A stretch of DNA of 64,000 nucleotides from Pseudonocardia sp. T1-2H (GTDB taxonomy: Bacteria > Actinomycetota > Actinomycetes > Mycobacteriales > Pseudonocardiaceae). The notes under the pieces are model-generated. The model searched no databases. It was given only the letters and a program-made list of their open reading frames with translations, and was not told the DNA's origin. Where the stretch lies: the NCBI RefSeq assembly GCF_038039215.1, contig NZ_JBBPCL010000003.1:186001-250000 (forward strand). The letters run 5' to 3'. Below are positions 1-9,141 of this stretch, piece after piece; positions within the stretch are counted from its first letter, which is position 1; each line of letters begins with the position of its first letter. Made by a program: the position numbers and the translations under genes.

Positions 1-1
1 G

Positions 2-262
2 CGCACCCTCTCCCGGGAGATCGCCGCCGACGGGGTCACTGTGAACTCGGTGCAGCCCGGGCTGCACGAGACCGACCGGGTCCGCACCGTCTACAGCGAC
101 CACGACGCACGGGAGGCCGTCCTCGCTACGATCCCGGCCCACCGCCTCGGTGACCCGGCGGACTTCGGGGAGATCGTCGCGTTCCTGTGCTCCGAGCAGG
201 CAAGCTACCTCACCGGGGCCGCGATCCCCGTAGATGGCGGGGCCTACCAGGGGCTGCTCTGA
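2..262 (+). CDS. Short-chain dehydrogenase/reductase, C-terminal part (5' end outside window)
   Basis: This is the last 86 residues of an SDR-family NAD(P)-dependent oxidoreductase. The reading frame is open from the first base, so the start codon, the glycine-rich Rossmann motif and the catalytic Tyr-Lys pair lie upstream of the window. Visible family features are the VNSVQPG segment that normally follows the catalytic helix and the C-terminal YLTGAAIPVDGG strand that closes the nucleotide fold. The gene ends at TGA, with no co-directional gene directly downstream. The substrate cannot be inferred from this part. The family assignment is secure, the function open. Confidence 0.85.
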   Translation, partial: RTLSREIAADGVTVNSVQPGLHETDRVRTVYSDHDAREAVLATIPAHRLGDPADFGEIVAFLCSEQASYLTGAAIPVDGGAYQGLL

Positions 263-733
263 CCGGGGAGGGCGCTCTCCAAGGCCACGTTTCACACGGA
301 TCCGCCGCCCCGAGGTGCTCGTCGGACCGTCCGGGGCGGGCTGCTCCTGGGCGCTGCTCCCCCACCGGTGATCACGATCAGTGTGCCATCGGGCACCGTC
401 ACCCGTCGGGTTGTGCGCCCCGAGGGTGCGGGCGCGTCGTGCGGCGCGGGTTTGCCGATGTGAGGGTTGGGACTCAGTAGGTGCTGGGTTCGCTCGCGAG
501 GGCGTTGAGGAACACCACGCCCTCGCCCATCACCCGCTGCCCACGCGTGCGCGGTGTCCTCGTCGAGGGCCCGATCGGATTTGGCGATCAGTGCCGAGTC
601 GGTGCGCTGGCTTCATCGGCCGTCGCTGTGCTGGTCGAGCTCGGTCATCCGGATTCGTCGATCCTGGCACGTCGGTGCTGACGAGCTGGGCCTCGTTCCT
701 CAGAGGGCAACCGCGGGTACCTCACCGCCGGGA
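263..733. other. Gene-free stretch between SDR and IS3 element
   Basis: No reading frame here has convincing family features; the open frames are short and overlap on both strands. Read on the minus strand, the last bases before the insertion sequence are the original downstream sequence of the rep-like gene at 2079-3482, including its natural stop codon three codons past the insertion point. Confidence 0.5.
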
Positions 734-763
734 CTTTTGAACCGCCCCGGCGTGTCCGGAGAG

Positions 764-1717
764 CTATCGGCTTGAGTTCTCTGGCTGCGGTGTGGCTGTT
801 CGTTGACGGTAGTGGGCGGCCTCAAGTTGGGCGGGTGGGATGTCGCCGGCGGCGCTGTGTAGGCGTCGGTGGTTGAACCAGTCGACGTACTCAAGGGTGG
901 CGATCTCGACCTGCTCGACGCTGCGCCAGGGCCCTCTCGGTTTGATCAGCTCGGTCTTGAACAGCCCGATGGTCGACTCGGCCAGCGCGTTGTCGTAGGC
1001 GTCGCCGACCGTGCCGATCGACGGTGCTGCGCCGGCCTGGGCGAGGCGCTCGGTGTAGGCGATGGATGTTGTACTGCGACTCGGCGTCGGTGTGCATGAT
1101 CAAACCGTCCAGCTCGGCGCGGCCCTGTCCGGCGCGGGTCCAGACGGCGTGTTCGAGGGCGTCGAGGACGAGCTCGGTGCGCATGCTCGTCGCCGCGCGC
1201 CAGCCCAGGATGCGCCTCGAGTAGGCGTCGATGACGAACGCGACGTAGACCATCCCGGACCACGCGGGGACGTTGGTGAAGTCGGCGACCCACAGCTGGT
1301 CCGGGGCGGGCGGGTTGAACCGGCGGCCCACGAGGTCCCCGGCACGGCTCTGTCCGCCCGGCAGCGTCGTGCGCGCCCGTCGGCCGCGGCGTGCTCCGCC
1401 CAGGCCCTGGGCGCGCATGAGCCGCTCGACGGTGCAGCGGGCGACTCGGATGCCCTCTCGGTTGAGCTGGGCCCAGACCTTCCGCGCGCCGTAGACCCCG
1501 TAGTTCTCGGCGTGGACCCGCGCACCTCCGGTGCGAGGTACTCGTCGCGGACCTGCGCCCTGCTCGGCTCAGCGGCTCGGCGGGCGTAGTAGGTGGACGG
1601 GGCGATCGGTGCGCCCAGCTCGGCGAGCTGGGCGCAGATCGACTCGACGCCCCATCGCCGCCCACCGGTCTGGTGGGCGGCGTGCTGGTCGATGAACCTC
1701 ACCAGCGTCGGTGTGGC
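764..1717 (-). pseudogene. IS3-family transposase OrfB (DDE integrase domain), two frameshifts
   Basis: This is the catalytic subunit of the IS3 element. The sequence is recognisable along its full length only if the frame is changed twice. The first change is near 1522-1530, after RDEYLAPEVR. The second is near 1063-1070, after the second catalytic Asp (HTDAESQY). The two shifts compensate and the last part returns to the original frame, ending with PQPENSSR and a TAG at 764-766. The three acidic residues are all present when the frames are joined: D in WVADFTN, D in MHTDAE and E in LAESTIGLF. Either the copy is inactivated or the sequence contains indel errors. Confidence 0.85.
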
Positions 1718-2031
1718 CGGTCGATCTCGGCCGCGAAGAAGGCCGAGGCCGCTTTCAGGATGTCGTTGGCCCGCTTGAGCTCGGCGTTCTCTCGGCGCAG
1801 CCTGCGCAGCTCGTCTGACTCCTGCGTGGTCGTGCCGGGCCGGACGCCGGAGTCTGTCTCGGCTTGGCGGACCCACTTGCGCACGGTCTCGCCGGTGCCG
1901 ACTCCGAGCTTGTCGGCGACGGCGTTCATCGCCGCCCACAGCGAGTCGTGGTCGTCGCGGATCTCGGCGACCATCCGTACCGCCCGCTCACGCAACTCCG
2001 GCGGATACGGCGGCTGGGAACGACGTGTCAT
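1699..2031 (-). CDS. IS3-family transposase OrfA (helix-turn-helix subunit)
   Basis: This is a 110-residue protein with the layout of IS3-family OrfA. An N-terminal helix-turn-helix (about residues 10-60, with ELRERAVRMV and GETVRKWVRQ) binds the terminal repeats. A C-terminal leucine-zipper-like segment (DELRRLRRENAELKRANDIL, about residues 72-91) mediates oligomerisation. It starts 50 bases inside the right-hand repeat boundary. The frame closes shortly after overlapping the beginning of the orfB frame, as expected where a programmed -1 shift makes the OrfAB transposase. OrfA itself looks intact. Confidence 0.9.
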   Translation of the reverse strand: MTRRSQPPYPPELRERAVRMVAEIRDDHDSLWAAMNAVADKLGVGTGETVRKWVRQAETDSGVRPGTTTQESDELRRLRRENAELKRANDILKAASAFFAAEIDRPHRRW

Positions 2032-2078
2032 GACTCCATCTCCTCAGAAGATCAAGTCTCCGGACACGCCGGGGCGGG

Positions 2079-3482
2079 TCACTTTCGATCGCTGGAGTGG
2101 CTGCGGGCGAGGCCTGGGTTCGTGCGCTTCTGGCGCCTTTTCCGGAGGGCACGCAGGTGGGCGTCGACGGTGGCTCTGGCGGCTGCGCGGGTGTCGGGGA
2201 GTGCCTGTGGCTGCTCAGTTCCCTCGGTCACGGGGGTGCTCACGTGGCCGAGGCGATGGCGGTAGTCGCCGCGGATCCCGACCACTGCGGCGGGGAGCTC
2301 GTCGAGCCGCCTGGTCCACGGGCGGAGGCGGTAGCCGAGCACGCGGAGGGGGTCTGTGGCGCCGCGCCGGGCGTCGCCTCGGTGATCGCCGGGGCGGTCG
2401 GGGTGGTGGTCGAGGGCGTAGAGCAGGCCTGCGACGCAGGCTCCGGCGTCCCACCACGTTTTGAGCAGGGCCCGGGTGCGCCAGAGGGGCACCGCGGATA
2501 CCTCCCGGTGGCCTAGGCCGATTCTCTGGAGGAAGCAGAGCGTGGCAGCGGTTCGTTCTGAGGGGGACTGGGGGACCTGGAAGACGGGCCAGTTGCGGCT
2601 AGCAGGTGGGGTTGGCCGTCTGCCGCCCTGCAAGGGCTTACTACTCACGTAAGACATGGGGAGGTCGCCACTTTCATCCACAGGCGTGCTGGCGTGGGGT
2701 TGGTCGGTCGGGTGCGGGGGGAGTGGCCGGTTGCTGACGAGGGCGTAGCTGGGTGTGCGGTTGCGGCGGGCGCCGAGGAACTCGGCCGAGGCCCCGCACT
2801 CAATGACGACGAGCAGGCCGGCGTCTCTGGCCCAGGCCAGGACTCGGGAGACGGTACGAGTGGCTCGTGCTCCGGCGCTGCCGAGCTGCACGGCGGTGAG
2901 GCCAGTGACCAGACCGGTGTTCCAGTCCATGTGGTGGACGAGCCGGCACAGGATCTGCAGCCAGCTCGTGCGCTTGTCCGTGCGCCAGTCCTCGCCGTCG
3001 ACGAGGTCCTTAATGTGCTGCAGCGCTTCGCGTTGGCACGTCAGGACTCGCCAGCCGGTGTCGATGAAGTGCCGCCAGCCCGGGTGTGGCTGGAATCGGC
3101 CGGTTTCCAGGCGCGCGAGAGTCCGTATCCGACCGTAGGCCATCGCCCGGGCTGCGGTGCGATCGAGCTGTCGCTGCACCGACCGTGGGCGTGCTCGGCC
3201 TTGTGTCGATGGAAGTGGAGCGACCCTGGCGGCGCGACCGCGGGGGGTCCGCGGCGGGCGCTGGCCTGGTCGTTGGATCGGCGCTGGTTGGAGACCGAAC
3301 CTGGCTAGGTCGGCAGCACCGGTGCAACCGCCGTGGAGGAGGCAGGTCTGGCCGTCCGATGTGTGGGCGAGGACGAACGCGCCCTGCTCGTAGCACGGCT
3401 GGCACCAGCCGGTGCCCTGCTCAGGGCAGGTCGAACCGTGTCGGGCTCGCGCAACGTCCGGCCCAAGAGGTATCTTGGACAC
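2079..3482 (-). CDS. Replication-initiator-like protein, copy 1 (zinc finger plus winged helix)
   Basis: This is a 467-residue protein starting with GTG; an AAGGGG ribosome-binding site lies 9 bases upstream. It has an N-terminal C-x2-C-x16-C-x2-H pattern (WCQPC then TCLLH), a basic stretch, a central winged-helix-like region around VTRTVSRVLAWARD-type sequence, and a C-terminal WWDAGACVAGLLYALDHHP segment. A close paralogue lies at 22178-23578, and both follow a small DNA-binding gene ending ELPLTKAS. The plasmid setting (ParA, recombinase) makes replication initiation the best guess; no characterised homologue is claimed. The IS3 element supplies the stop codon. Joining the DNA across the insertion gives only three further codons (Ser-Arg-Arg), so the protein is essentially complete. 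A transcriptional regulator remains possible. Confidence 0.75.
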   Translation of the reverse strand: MSKIPLGPDVARARHGSTCPEQGTGWCQPCYEQGAFVLAHTSDGQTCLLHGGCTGAADLARFGLQPAPIQRPGQRPPRTPRGRAARVAPLPSTQGRARPRSVQRQLDRTAARAMAYGRIRTLARLETGRFQPHPGWRHFIDTGWRVLTCQREALQHIKDLVDGEDWRTDKRTSWLQILCRLVHHMDWNTGLVTGLTAVQLGSAGARATRTVSRVLAWARDAGLLVVIECGASAEFLGARRNRTPSYALVSNRPLPPHPTDQPHASTPVDESGDLPMSYVSSKPLQGGRRPTPPASRNWPVFQVPQSPSERTAATLCFLQRIGLGHREVSAVPLWRTRALLKTWWDAGACVAGLLYALDHHPDRPGDHRGDARRGATDPLRVLGYRLRPWTRRLDELPAAVVGIRGDYRHRLGHVSTPVTEGTEQPQALPDTRAAARATVDAHLRALRKRRQKRTNPGLARSHSSDRK

Positions 3483-3615
3483 GCGAAAGCGCCCCTTATG
3501 GCAATGGGGGGAAGGCCCCAGCCGCGGCTGGGGTACGACGTCGACCCGGGTGGCGCCCCGGCCGGCGTGAGGACTAAGCGAGGCGGCCCCCTGGCAGGGG
3601 CCGCCTCGTTCGTTG
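3483..3615 (-). promoter_or_regulatory. Structured leader of rep-like gene, copy 1
   Basis: These 133 bases separate the small DNA-binding gene from the rep-like start and contain two strong hairpins. Hairpin A is a 12-base-pair perfect stem (3579-3590 with 3597-3608, loop CTGGCA). Hairpin B is an 18-base perfect palindrome (3516-3533) upstream of the ribosome-binding site. The second rep-like module has the same arrangement at 23579-23709. There hairpin A is nearly identical, while hairpin B has different bases but still pairs. Retained structure despite changed sequence points to an RNA element such as an attenuator or copy-number control leader. Hairpin A could also act as a terminator for the upstream gene. 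Confidence 0.6.
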
Positions 3616-3861
3616 TTATGAGGCCTTCGTCAGCGGCAGCTCCTCCTGCGCGCTCAGGGGCCGGGGGTAGCAGTATTCAGGCGCTGGCCGACCAAGAGAT
3701 TCCGCGATCATCCGCGTCACGACGTCGGTGACCGGGATCCCGTCGCGCTTGGAAATTCGCTCCACCTCCGCGTGGAACTCGGCGGGCATGCGCACGGGCA
3801 CCTGGACGCGCACGCCCTTGCTCTTGCGCCCGGGCTTGCGCCGCTGGCGGGTGGAGTCCAT
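3616..3861 (-). CDS. Ribbon-helix-helix-type DNA-binding protein, copy 1
   Basis: This is an 81-residue basic protein. After a Lys/Arg-rich start it has VRVQVPVRMPAEFHAEVERI, which fits a beta strand followed by a helix, and GIPVTDVVTRMIAESLGR as the second helix. This is the usual layout of Arc/CopG-type repressors. The last eight residues, ELPLTKAS, are identical to the end of the small protein at 23710-23943, which also precedes a rep-like gene. A TATAAC box on the minus strand (3870-3875) sits 8 bases before the ATG and no ribosome-binding site is visible, so the transcript may be leaderless. Likely role by inference: autorepressor controlling the rep-like gene. Confidence 0.7.
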   Translation of the reverse strand: MDSTRQRRKPGRKSKGVRVQVPVRMPAEFHAEVERISKRDGIPVTDVVTRMIAESLGRPAPEYCYPRPLSAQEELPLTKAS

Positions 3862-3918
3862 GGGCGGGAGTTATACCGGTGATCACTCAGGTGCAGCACG
3901 TGACGCGCCGAAGGTGAA

Positions 3919-4640
3919 TCAGATTCCGTTGAAGCGGGTGCCAGCCACCTGCCCGGCGGCGTCTTCAGCGGTGGTGGACTGGCACGCCGAGGGGCCAGCG
4001 GCGCGGCGCATCCTCAGGCTGAGACGACACAGCGAGACCGCTGGCGCAGGGGATGGAGTCAACACTGCGGTCGCCGCGCGCGGCCGCCTGGCCCGCCCTT
4101 GCTGTCGGGCCACCTCAAGCGCCCGCTGCCAGACCTCGTCGCCTGCCGTCCCTGGCAACGACTCCGCTTCCCAAGCGGGCGGTGGCGGTTCGGCCGGTCC
4201 TGTGTCACCTGGCGAAGGAGTGGGCGGGTTCTCGGTGCCGCGGCCTGGCCGATCCGCTGGCAGATCTCCTCCCACATCCGGCGTGCGGTCTCTCGGCTCG
4301 CGATCTCCTCGGCCAGGCGATGGGCGCGCTCCCGGGGTACCGACCGCGACGTCCTCCTGCCGCGAGCCGCGCGGCCCGTAGGACTGCCACCGAGCCGCGG
4401 CCGCACCGTGCACGCGTTCCGCCGCGTGGCGGCGGCGCCGCCAGCGGTGCGCGCCGGTTGCGGCGCTCCGTCAGTACCGGTCCAACGCGCCAGCCGGTGC
4501 CGCTCCCAGCCGTCGGGCCGCCGCAACTCAGCCGCCTCGCACCGGTCGGATACCCGCCCGGCACCCGGCTCGGGGCTGTGCCCCATCGCCCGCAGGACGT
4601 CGCCGTTTGTCCACCCGGACCGCCACCACGGTCTACTCAA
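3919..4640 (-). pseudogene. Possible decayed rep-like C-terminal fragment
   Basis: Read on the minus strand, the segment begins with RPWWRSGWTNGDVLRAMGHSP. This resembles the C-terminal WWDAG..LLYALDHHP motif of the two rep-like proteins in this window. It continues through a charged helix (RLAEEIASRETARRMWEEI), after which the frame must be changed near 4225-4245 to follow a proline-rich tail (ENPPTPSPGD) and another helix (DEVWQRALEVARQQ). There is no start codon with a ribosome-binding site and the N-terminal two thirds are missing. The similarity was judged by eye over a short motif, so a third, degenerate rep-like copy is only a suggestion. Confidence 0.4.
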
Positions 4641-4740
4641 CGACTGGATCTACCGCGGGCTCAACCGCCACAACGCCCCGGCCCGCAGCCTTGAACTGGA
4701 GCGCCGCGGCGGCACCCGCGGCCCATCCATCGGAACCTGA

Positions 4741-5505
4741 TCGTGAAAGTACCGTTTTCTTCTCTTGGCTGCGGCCCGGAGGGCCGTCGTATACGTGTAT
4801 GCGGGGGCTCCGACCGTTTGAGGGCAGGCGACACCTCCGTTGGCTATCGAGGTGCTACCCCGGCCGGCCTTGGCGACGATCTAGATGCCCGTGTAGCGCC
4901 GCTGCTCGGCCAGGTCGCCGGTGTGTTCGGCGAACTCCCGGCAAGCGAATGACCGCGGCCCCGTCCGAGCGCTACGACCACGTCCGTGCGCAGATCTCTT
5001 CGGTCACGCCGCTGCTAGTGGTGGTGGGCGGGGGCGCCGTGTCAGGCTCCCGATGGGTCTGTTTCCGTGGCCTGCGCCTTCGAATCGGACGAGGTCTCCC
5101 CACCCTCCGGCTCCACGTGCCTCGAAAGACCTCGTGCTCGAGATGATCGGCAACGGGGGCCCGCGGTCAGCCCGACGACTCTCTCCTACGCCCGGCACCG
5201 AAGCATGCAAGCTCACCGACGTCCGTAGCCGAGAGTTCGGGAGGCACTGAAAGCTGCGGTCCGGACGGCCGGGGCGACCCGGGTAGCGTCAAGCCGGGTC
5301 GCCCACCCGGTGATGAGACGGCGGCAATTGCGACGCCCGTTGCGTCCAATATGGGCGCGGCAAGGCAGGCGATACCGATCGTCGGCTCCTCATGTTCCTC
5401 CGCGACGGCTGGCCCCACTCCCCCGCGCGCGTTCAGCCTCCCTCGTTTCGCTGGCCGGAATGAACAGCTTCCGCGGGCCCCGCCCCGCTGCAAGCCTCGG
5501 ACACC
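4741..5505. other. Gene-free stretch upstream of aldehyde dehydrogenase
   Basis: Several short frames are open on both strands because of the high GC content, but none shows a domain, a good ribosome-binding site or codon use like the neighbouring genes. The promoter for the dehydrogenase at 5506 presumably lies here; no clear -35/-10 pair was found. Confidence 0.5.
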
Positions 5506-6963
5506 ATGGGGACCAGCGCTGGGACGGATTTTTTCGGGCACATCATCGACGGCGAGGAGATCCCGTCCGCCGACGGGGCGACCTTCGACTCGGTGGACCC
5601 CTGGACCCGCGAGCCCTGGGCGCGGGCCGCGCTGGGCGGCGCGGACGAGGCCGACCGGGCGGTCACCGCGGCCCGCCGGGCCTTCGACGAGGGGCCCTGG
5701 CCGCAGACGGGTTTCGCCGAGCGCGGCGCGTTGATCCACAAGCTGGCTGACCTGATCGAGGCGCATGCCGACGAACTCGCGCTGGCCGACTCCCGGGACA
5801 TGGGCAAGCCGGTCGCGGACGCGAAGGGCAAGGACGTCCCACGCACCGCCCAGAACTTCCGGTTCTTCGCCGACCACGCCCGGCTCGCGACCGCCGAGGC
5901 CTACCCGATGGACACCGGCCACCACGCCTACGCCCGCTTCGAACCGGCCGGGGTGGTCGCCGCGATCGCCCCCTGGAACTTCCCGCTGATGCTGGAGTCC
6001 TGGAAGATCGCCCCGGCGCTGGCCTGGGGCAACACCGTCGTGCTCAAGCCGGCCGAGGACTCCCCGGCCTCTGCGACGATCCTGGCTCGCCTCGCCCTTG
6101 AGGCCGGCATCCCGCCCGGCGTGCTCAACGTCCTGCACGGCTACGGCCCCGATTCTGCGGGCGAGGCGCTCACGACGGACCCGCGGGTCGACCGGATCAC
6201 CTTCACCGGCGAGTCCGCCACCGGCCGGGCGATCACCGGTGCGGCAGCGAGGAACCTCACGCCGGTCAGCCTGGAGCTCGGCGGCAAGGGTGCGAACCTG
6301 GTGTTCGCCGACGCCGACCTGGACAACGCGGTCGACTGGTCGATCAAGGCGATCTTCACCAATGCCGGGCAGGTCTGCCTCGCCGGCAGCCGGCTCTACG
6401 TCGAGCGCACGATCCTCGACGAGTTCCTGGATCGGTTCGTTGCCGCGGCCGAGGCCCTGGTCATCGGCGACCCCCGGGACCCGGCTACCCAGATTGGCCC
6501 GCTGGCGTCAGAGACGCACTACACGAAGGTGCGCGGTCACCTGGAGAACGCGGCGGGGAAGATGCTCACCGGCGGCCTCGGCGACGGCTGGGTGGTCCGG
6601 CCGACGGTCATCGTCGACGCGCCCGCGGACTCGCCGATCCAGCGCGAGGAGGTCTTCGGGCCGGTCGTGACCGTGACGCCGTTCGACTCCGAGGCCGAGG
6701 CGGTCGGGCTGGCGAACGACTCCCCGTACGGCCTCAACGCGATGGTGTTCACTGAGAACCTCTCCCGCGCGCACCGGGTCGCCGCGGCGCTGCAGGCGGG
6801 GACGGTCTGGACGAACTGCTTCTTCATCCGGGACCTGCGGGCGCCGTTCGGCGGGTTCGCGGACTCCGGCTGGGGCCGCGAGGGCGGCACCTTCAGCCGG
6901 GAGTTCTTCACCGAGCCCAAGGCCGTCGTGATGGCCGTTTCCGCAGCCCACGACGGGTCGTAA
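5506..6963 (+). CDS. Aldehyde dehydrogenase, 2-hydroxymuconic-semialdehyde dehydrogenase-like
   Basis: This is a 485-residue NAD(P)-dependent aldehyde dehydrogenase, full length for the family. The motif APWNF (about 155-159), the general base Glu257 in LELGGKGAN and the nucleophile Cys291 in NAGQVCLAG are all present. The C-terminal NCFFIRDLRAPFGG..GREGG resembles the clade that oxidises 2-hydroxymuconic semialdehydes in meta-cleavage pathways of aromatic degradation; the clade call is from memory of family patterns. The start at ATG 5506 is chosen because the homologous part begins shortly after it; the ribosome-binding site is weak. No other meta-cleavage gene is adjacent, and the gene stands alone between rep-like and transposase remnants, so it may be a leftover of a larger cassette. 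Confidence 0.9.
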   Translation: MGTSAGTDFFGHIIDGEEIPSADGATFDSVDPWTREPWARAALGGADEADRAVTAARRAFDEGPWPQTGFAERGALIHKLADLIEAHADELALADSRDMGKPVADAKGKDVPRTAQNFRFFADHARLATAEAYPMDTGHHAYARFEPAGVVAAIAPWNFPLMLESWKIAPALAWGNTVVLKPAEDSPASATILARLALEAGIPPGVLNVLHGYGPDSAGEALTTDPRVDRITFTGESATGRAITGAAARNLTPVSLELGGKGANLVFADADLDNAVDWSIKAIFTNAGQVCLAGSRLYVERTILDEFLDRFVAAAEALVIGDPRDPATQIGPLASETHYTKVRGHLENAAGKMLTGGLGDGWVVRPTVIVDAPADSPIQREEVFGPVVTVTPFDSEAEAVGLANDSPYGLNAMVFTENLSRAHRVAAALQAGTVWTNCFFIRDLRAPFGGFADSGWGREGGTFSREFFTEPKAVVMAVSAAHDGS

Positions 6964-7126
6964 CGGCGTTACGGTGTCCCCGCCGCGCCCGCGCGGCCGC
7001 GGATCGACTTGCCGCCGGAGACCTCGCCCCGCGATAGCCCCCGGTCGCATTGGGGACCCTGCGTGGGCGTGGGCGTGGCTGTGCGTTCTCGTGGACTTGA
7101 GGAGCCAGCCTCGCTTAGCTTGATTT

Positions 7127-8200
7127 TTAACCCGGGCGTGACGGCTGTGCTGTCACGGTGAGGTCGGGTTTGCCGGTTTTCCCGACGTCGAAACGGGGTG
7201 CGGACCTGCGGTTGCGGGAGCCGGGTGGGCGCCCGGGGCCGGGTGAGCGGGTTTCGGTGCGCCGGCGGGCAGGGCGGTGCGCGGGCGGAGGTGCCGAAAC
7301 CCGCGGCGGACCCGAGCCCCCGGTGTCAACCGGCCCGGCGGCGCGGGTTTCTCCCAGGGACGACGTAGGTCCTGGGCCAGCGGCCGGGCGAGGCGGAGCT
7401 GGGTGTGCGCGGCGATGATGACCCAGGTCCAGCGGTCCGCCGCCTGTGGGGATCGGATCTTCGGGGCGGTCCAGCCCAGGGTCTGCTTGAGCAGCCGGAA
7501 GGTGTGCTCGAGATCGAAGCGACGCAGGAACGACCGCCACCAGCGGTCCACGTCGGTGGTGCTGGCGCTGGTGGTCGAGGTCCACAGCCAGACCGGGTTC
7601 GGGTCGCGGTCACCGGGCAGGTGCTCGACCTGCAGCCGGATGAGGGTGCCCTCGAGCACGGGCAGCTCGCCGTCGTGGTCGGCCCGGCAGCCGCGGTGGG
7701 TCACCCCGCGGGTGCAGCCGGTCCCAGCTGGTCGCGGTCGCGGTGCCGTAGCGGGTGGTCTCGGTGATCGAGATGTGGGCGGGTTCGGGCCAGGTGGCTG
7801 GCTTGTTCAGAGCGAACTGCGGCCCGTGCCGGGGTGGGCGTCCGGTGCGGCCGGGCAACCGGGGCCGCTTCGGCATTCGCAGGACCCGGTCGGAGCGGAT
7901 CCGGCCGAGAAGCTCGACCGGTAGGTCGGCCACGACGAACGCCAGCCGGGTGATGTCGTAGCCGGCGTCGGCCACGATCAGGATATGCGGATCACCGGCG
8001 CGCCAGTGCCCCGCCGCGATCAGCCTGCCGACCACCGCGCGGAGTTGGTCCGCGGTCATCGTGGTGGCGTCATCAGCCGGGCCGAGCCGGACCGCGTCCA
8101 GCAGCGCGGTCCAGGAGGTCCGGCCCGGTTCCAGAGCGGCGACGAACGAGTAGGGCCAGCCCGGGATCATCTGGGCCTGGCCCTCAGTCAGGCAGGTCGT
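7127..8200 (-). pseudogene. Truncated, frameshifted DDE-type transposase
   Basis: This is the remnant of a large actinobacterial transposase whose conserved blocks are readable: MIPGWPYSFVAALEPGRTSW, ILIVADAGYD, VELLGRIRSDRV, EGTLIRLQVEHLPGD, RRFDLEHTFRLLKQTLGW and RWTWVIIAAHTQLRLARPLA. The frame must be changed near 7700 and again near 7270. The N-terminal third is missing: similarity starts abruptly near 8200, where sequence of the neighbouring IS5-type gene begins. It is therefore dead, and probably cut by the neighbouring element or by a deletion between the two. Confidence 0.85.
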
Positions 8201-8264
8201 GCTGGGCGAGCCGGTCGAGCACGACCCGATGCAGCCGCTGCCGGCGGCGAGGGCGCGTAGCCAG

Positions 8265-9110
8265 ATGTTGATCGTGACGATGTGCACGGTGGCCTCGTAG
8301 CGCAGGGCGAGCTTGTCGTACCGGGTGGCGAGGGCGCGGTGCTGTTTGAGCGGGTTGATGCCGTCATTCGACGGCGTTGCGCTGCCGGTAGATCTGCTCG
8401 TCGAAGGCCGGTGGACGTCCACCGGCCGAGCCTCGGGCTTGTCGGTGAGCCTGCTGGTCGACCTTGACCGGAATCATCGCGGCGATCTTGCGGCGGCGCA
8501 GGTAGTCGCGGTTCGCCTTCGACGAGTAGGCCTTGTCGGCCAGCACCCGGTCCGGGCGCGTGCGTGGTCGTCCCGGCCCGAGTCGAGCCACCCGCAGCCC
8601 GTCGAGGACCGCGATGAACTGCGGTGAGTCGCCGCGCTGACCTGCGGCGATCAACGCAGCCAGCGGGCCGCGGCCCTGCTCACAGGCCACATGGATCTTG
8701 GTGGTCCAGCCTCCGCGGGAGCGCCCCAGCCCGTGATCGGCGGGTTCGTCACCGGGCGGTTCGACGTGCGCCTGCGGGTGGCGGCGGGCCCCGGCGGCGT
8801 GTTGGTGGGCGCGGTTGATCGTGGAGTCGACCGAGACGTCCCAACGGATCAGTCCGCCGGCGTCGGCCCAGCCCAGCAGCGTGGACCACACCAGCGCCCA
8901 CACGTTCTGACGCTGCCAGCGTCGGAACAGCTGATAGATCGACTGCCAGTGTCCGTAGCGTTCGGGCACGTCGCGCCACGGGGCGCCGACGCGGGTCCGC
9001 CACCGGATGCCGTCGATCAACCTGCGGCGGGGCCACTTCCGCGGTCGGCCCCTGCCCATCGGAGCCGGGAGCAGCGGTTCCAAGATCCGCCACTACCGGT
9101 CCGTCAGGTC
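8265..9110 (-). pseudogene. IS5-family transposase, degenerate
   Basis: This is an IS5-type transposase with the usual blocks: WRILEPLLPAP at the start, RWRTRVGAPWRDVPERYG, SRGGWTTKIH, VLADKAYSSK, YRQRNAVE and, after a frame change, KQHRALATRYDKLALRYEAT. There are two lesions. A TAG at 9093-9095 replaces the residue before WRILEPLLP. An extra base near 8363-8366, after RNAVE, puts the last 40 residues in another frame. The catalytic Asp (WDVSVDSTIN) and following acidic residues are retained. Its 3' end abuts the truncated transposase at 7127-8200. Terminal repeats could not be identified. Confidence 0.85.
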
Positions 9111-9141
9111 CTTACGCGCTCCGATCGATAGGCTGCGCAAC

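Larger units (their letters stand above)
738..2081 (-). mobile_element. IS3-family insertion sequence with terminal repeats and target duplication
   Basis: The element is 1344 bp. Its 25-base terminal inverted repeats (738-762 and 2057-2081) differ at one position and begin with TGA at the outer ends. A CTTT direct repeat flanks it on both sides (734-737 and 2082-2085), the size expected for an IS3-family target duplication. It carries the usual orfA and orfB on the minus strand. Intact ends and the surviving duplication indicate a fairly recent insertion, but orfB has two shifts of frame, so autonomous transposition is doubtful. The insertion lies at the very 3' end of the rep-like gene at 2079-3482. 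Confidence 0.9.

Noticed and set aside
3579..3608. Hairpin A considered only as a Rho-independent terminator
   Set aside because: No T-run follows on the minus strand and the stem is conserved within the leader of both rep-like genes, so a regulatory leader element is the better description, though termination is not excluded.
4053..5250. Several overlapping forward frames of 100-210 codons
   Set aside because: Arg/Pro/Ala-rich shadows typical of GC-rich DNA, with no domains or start signals.
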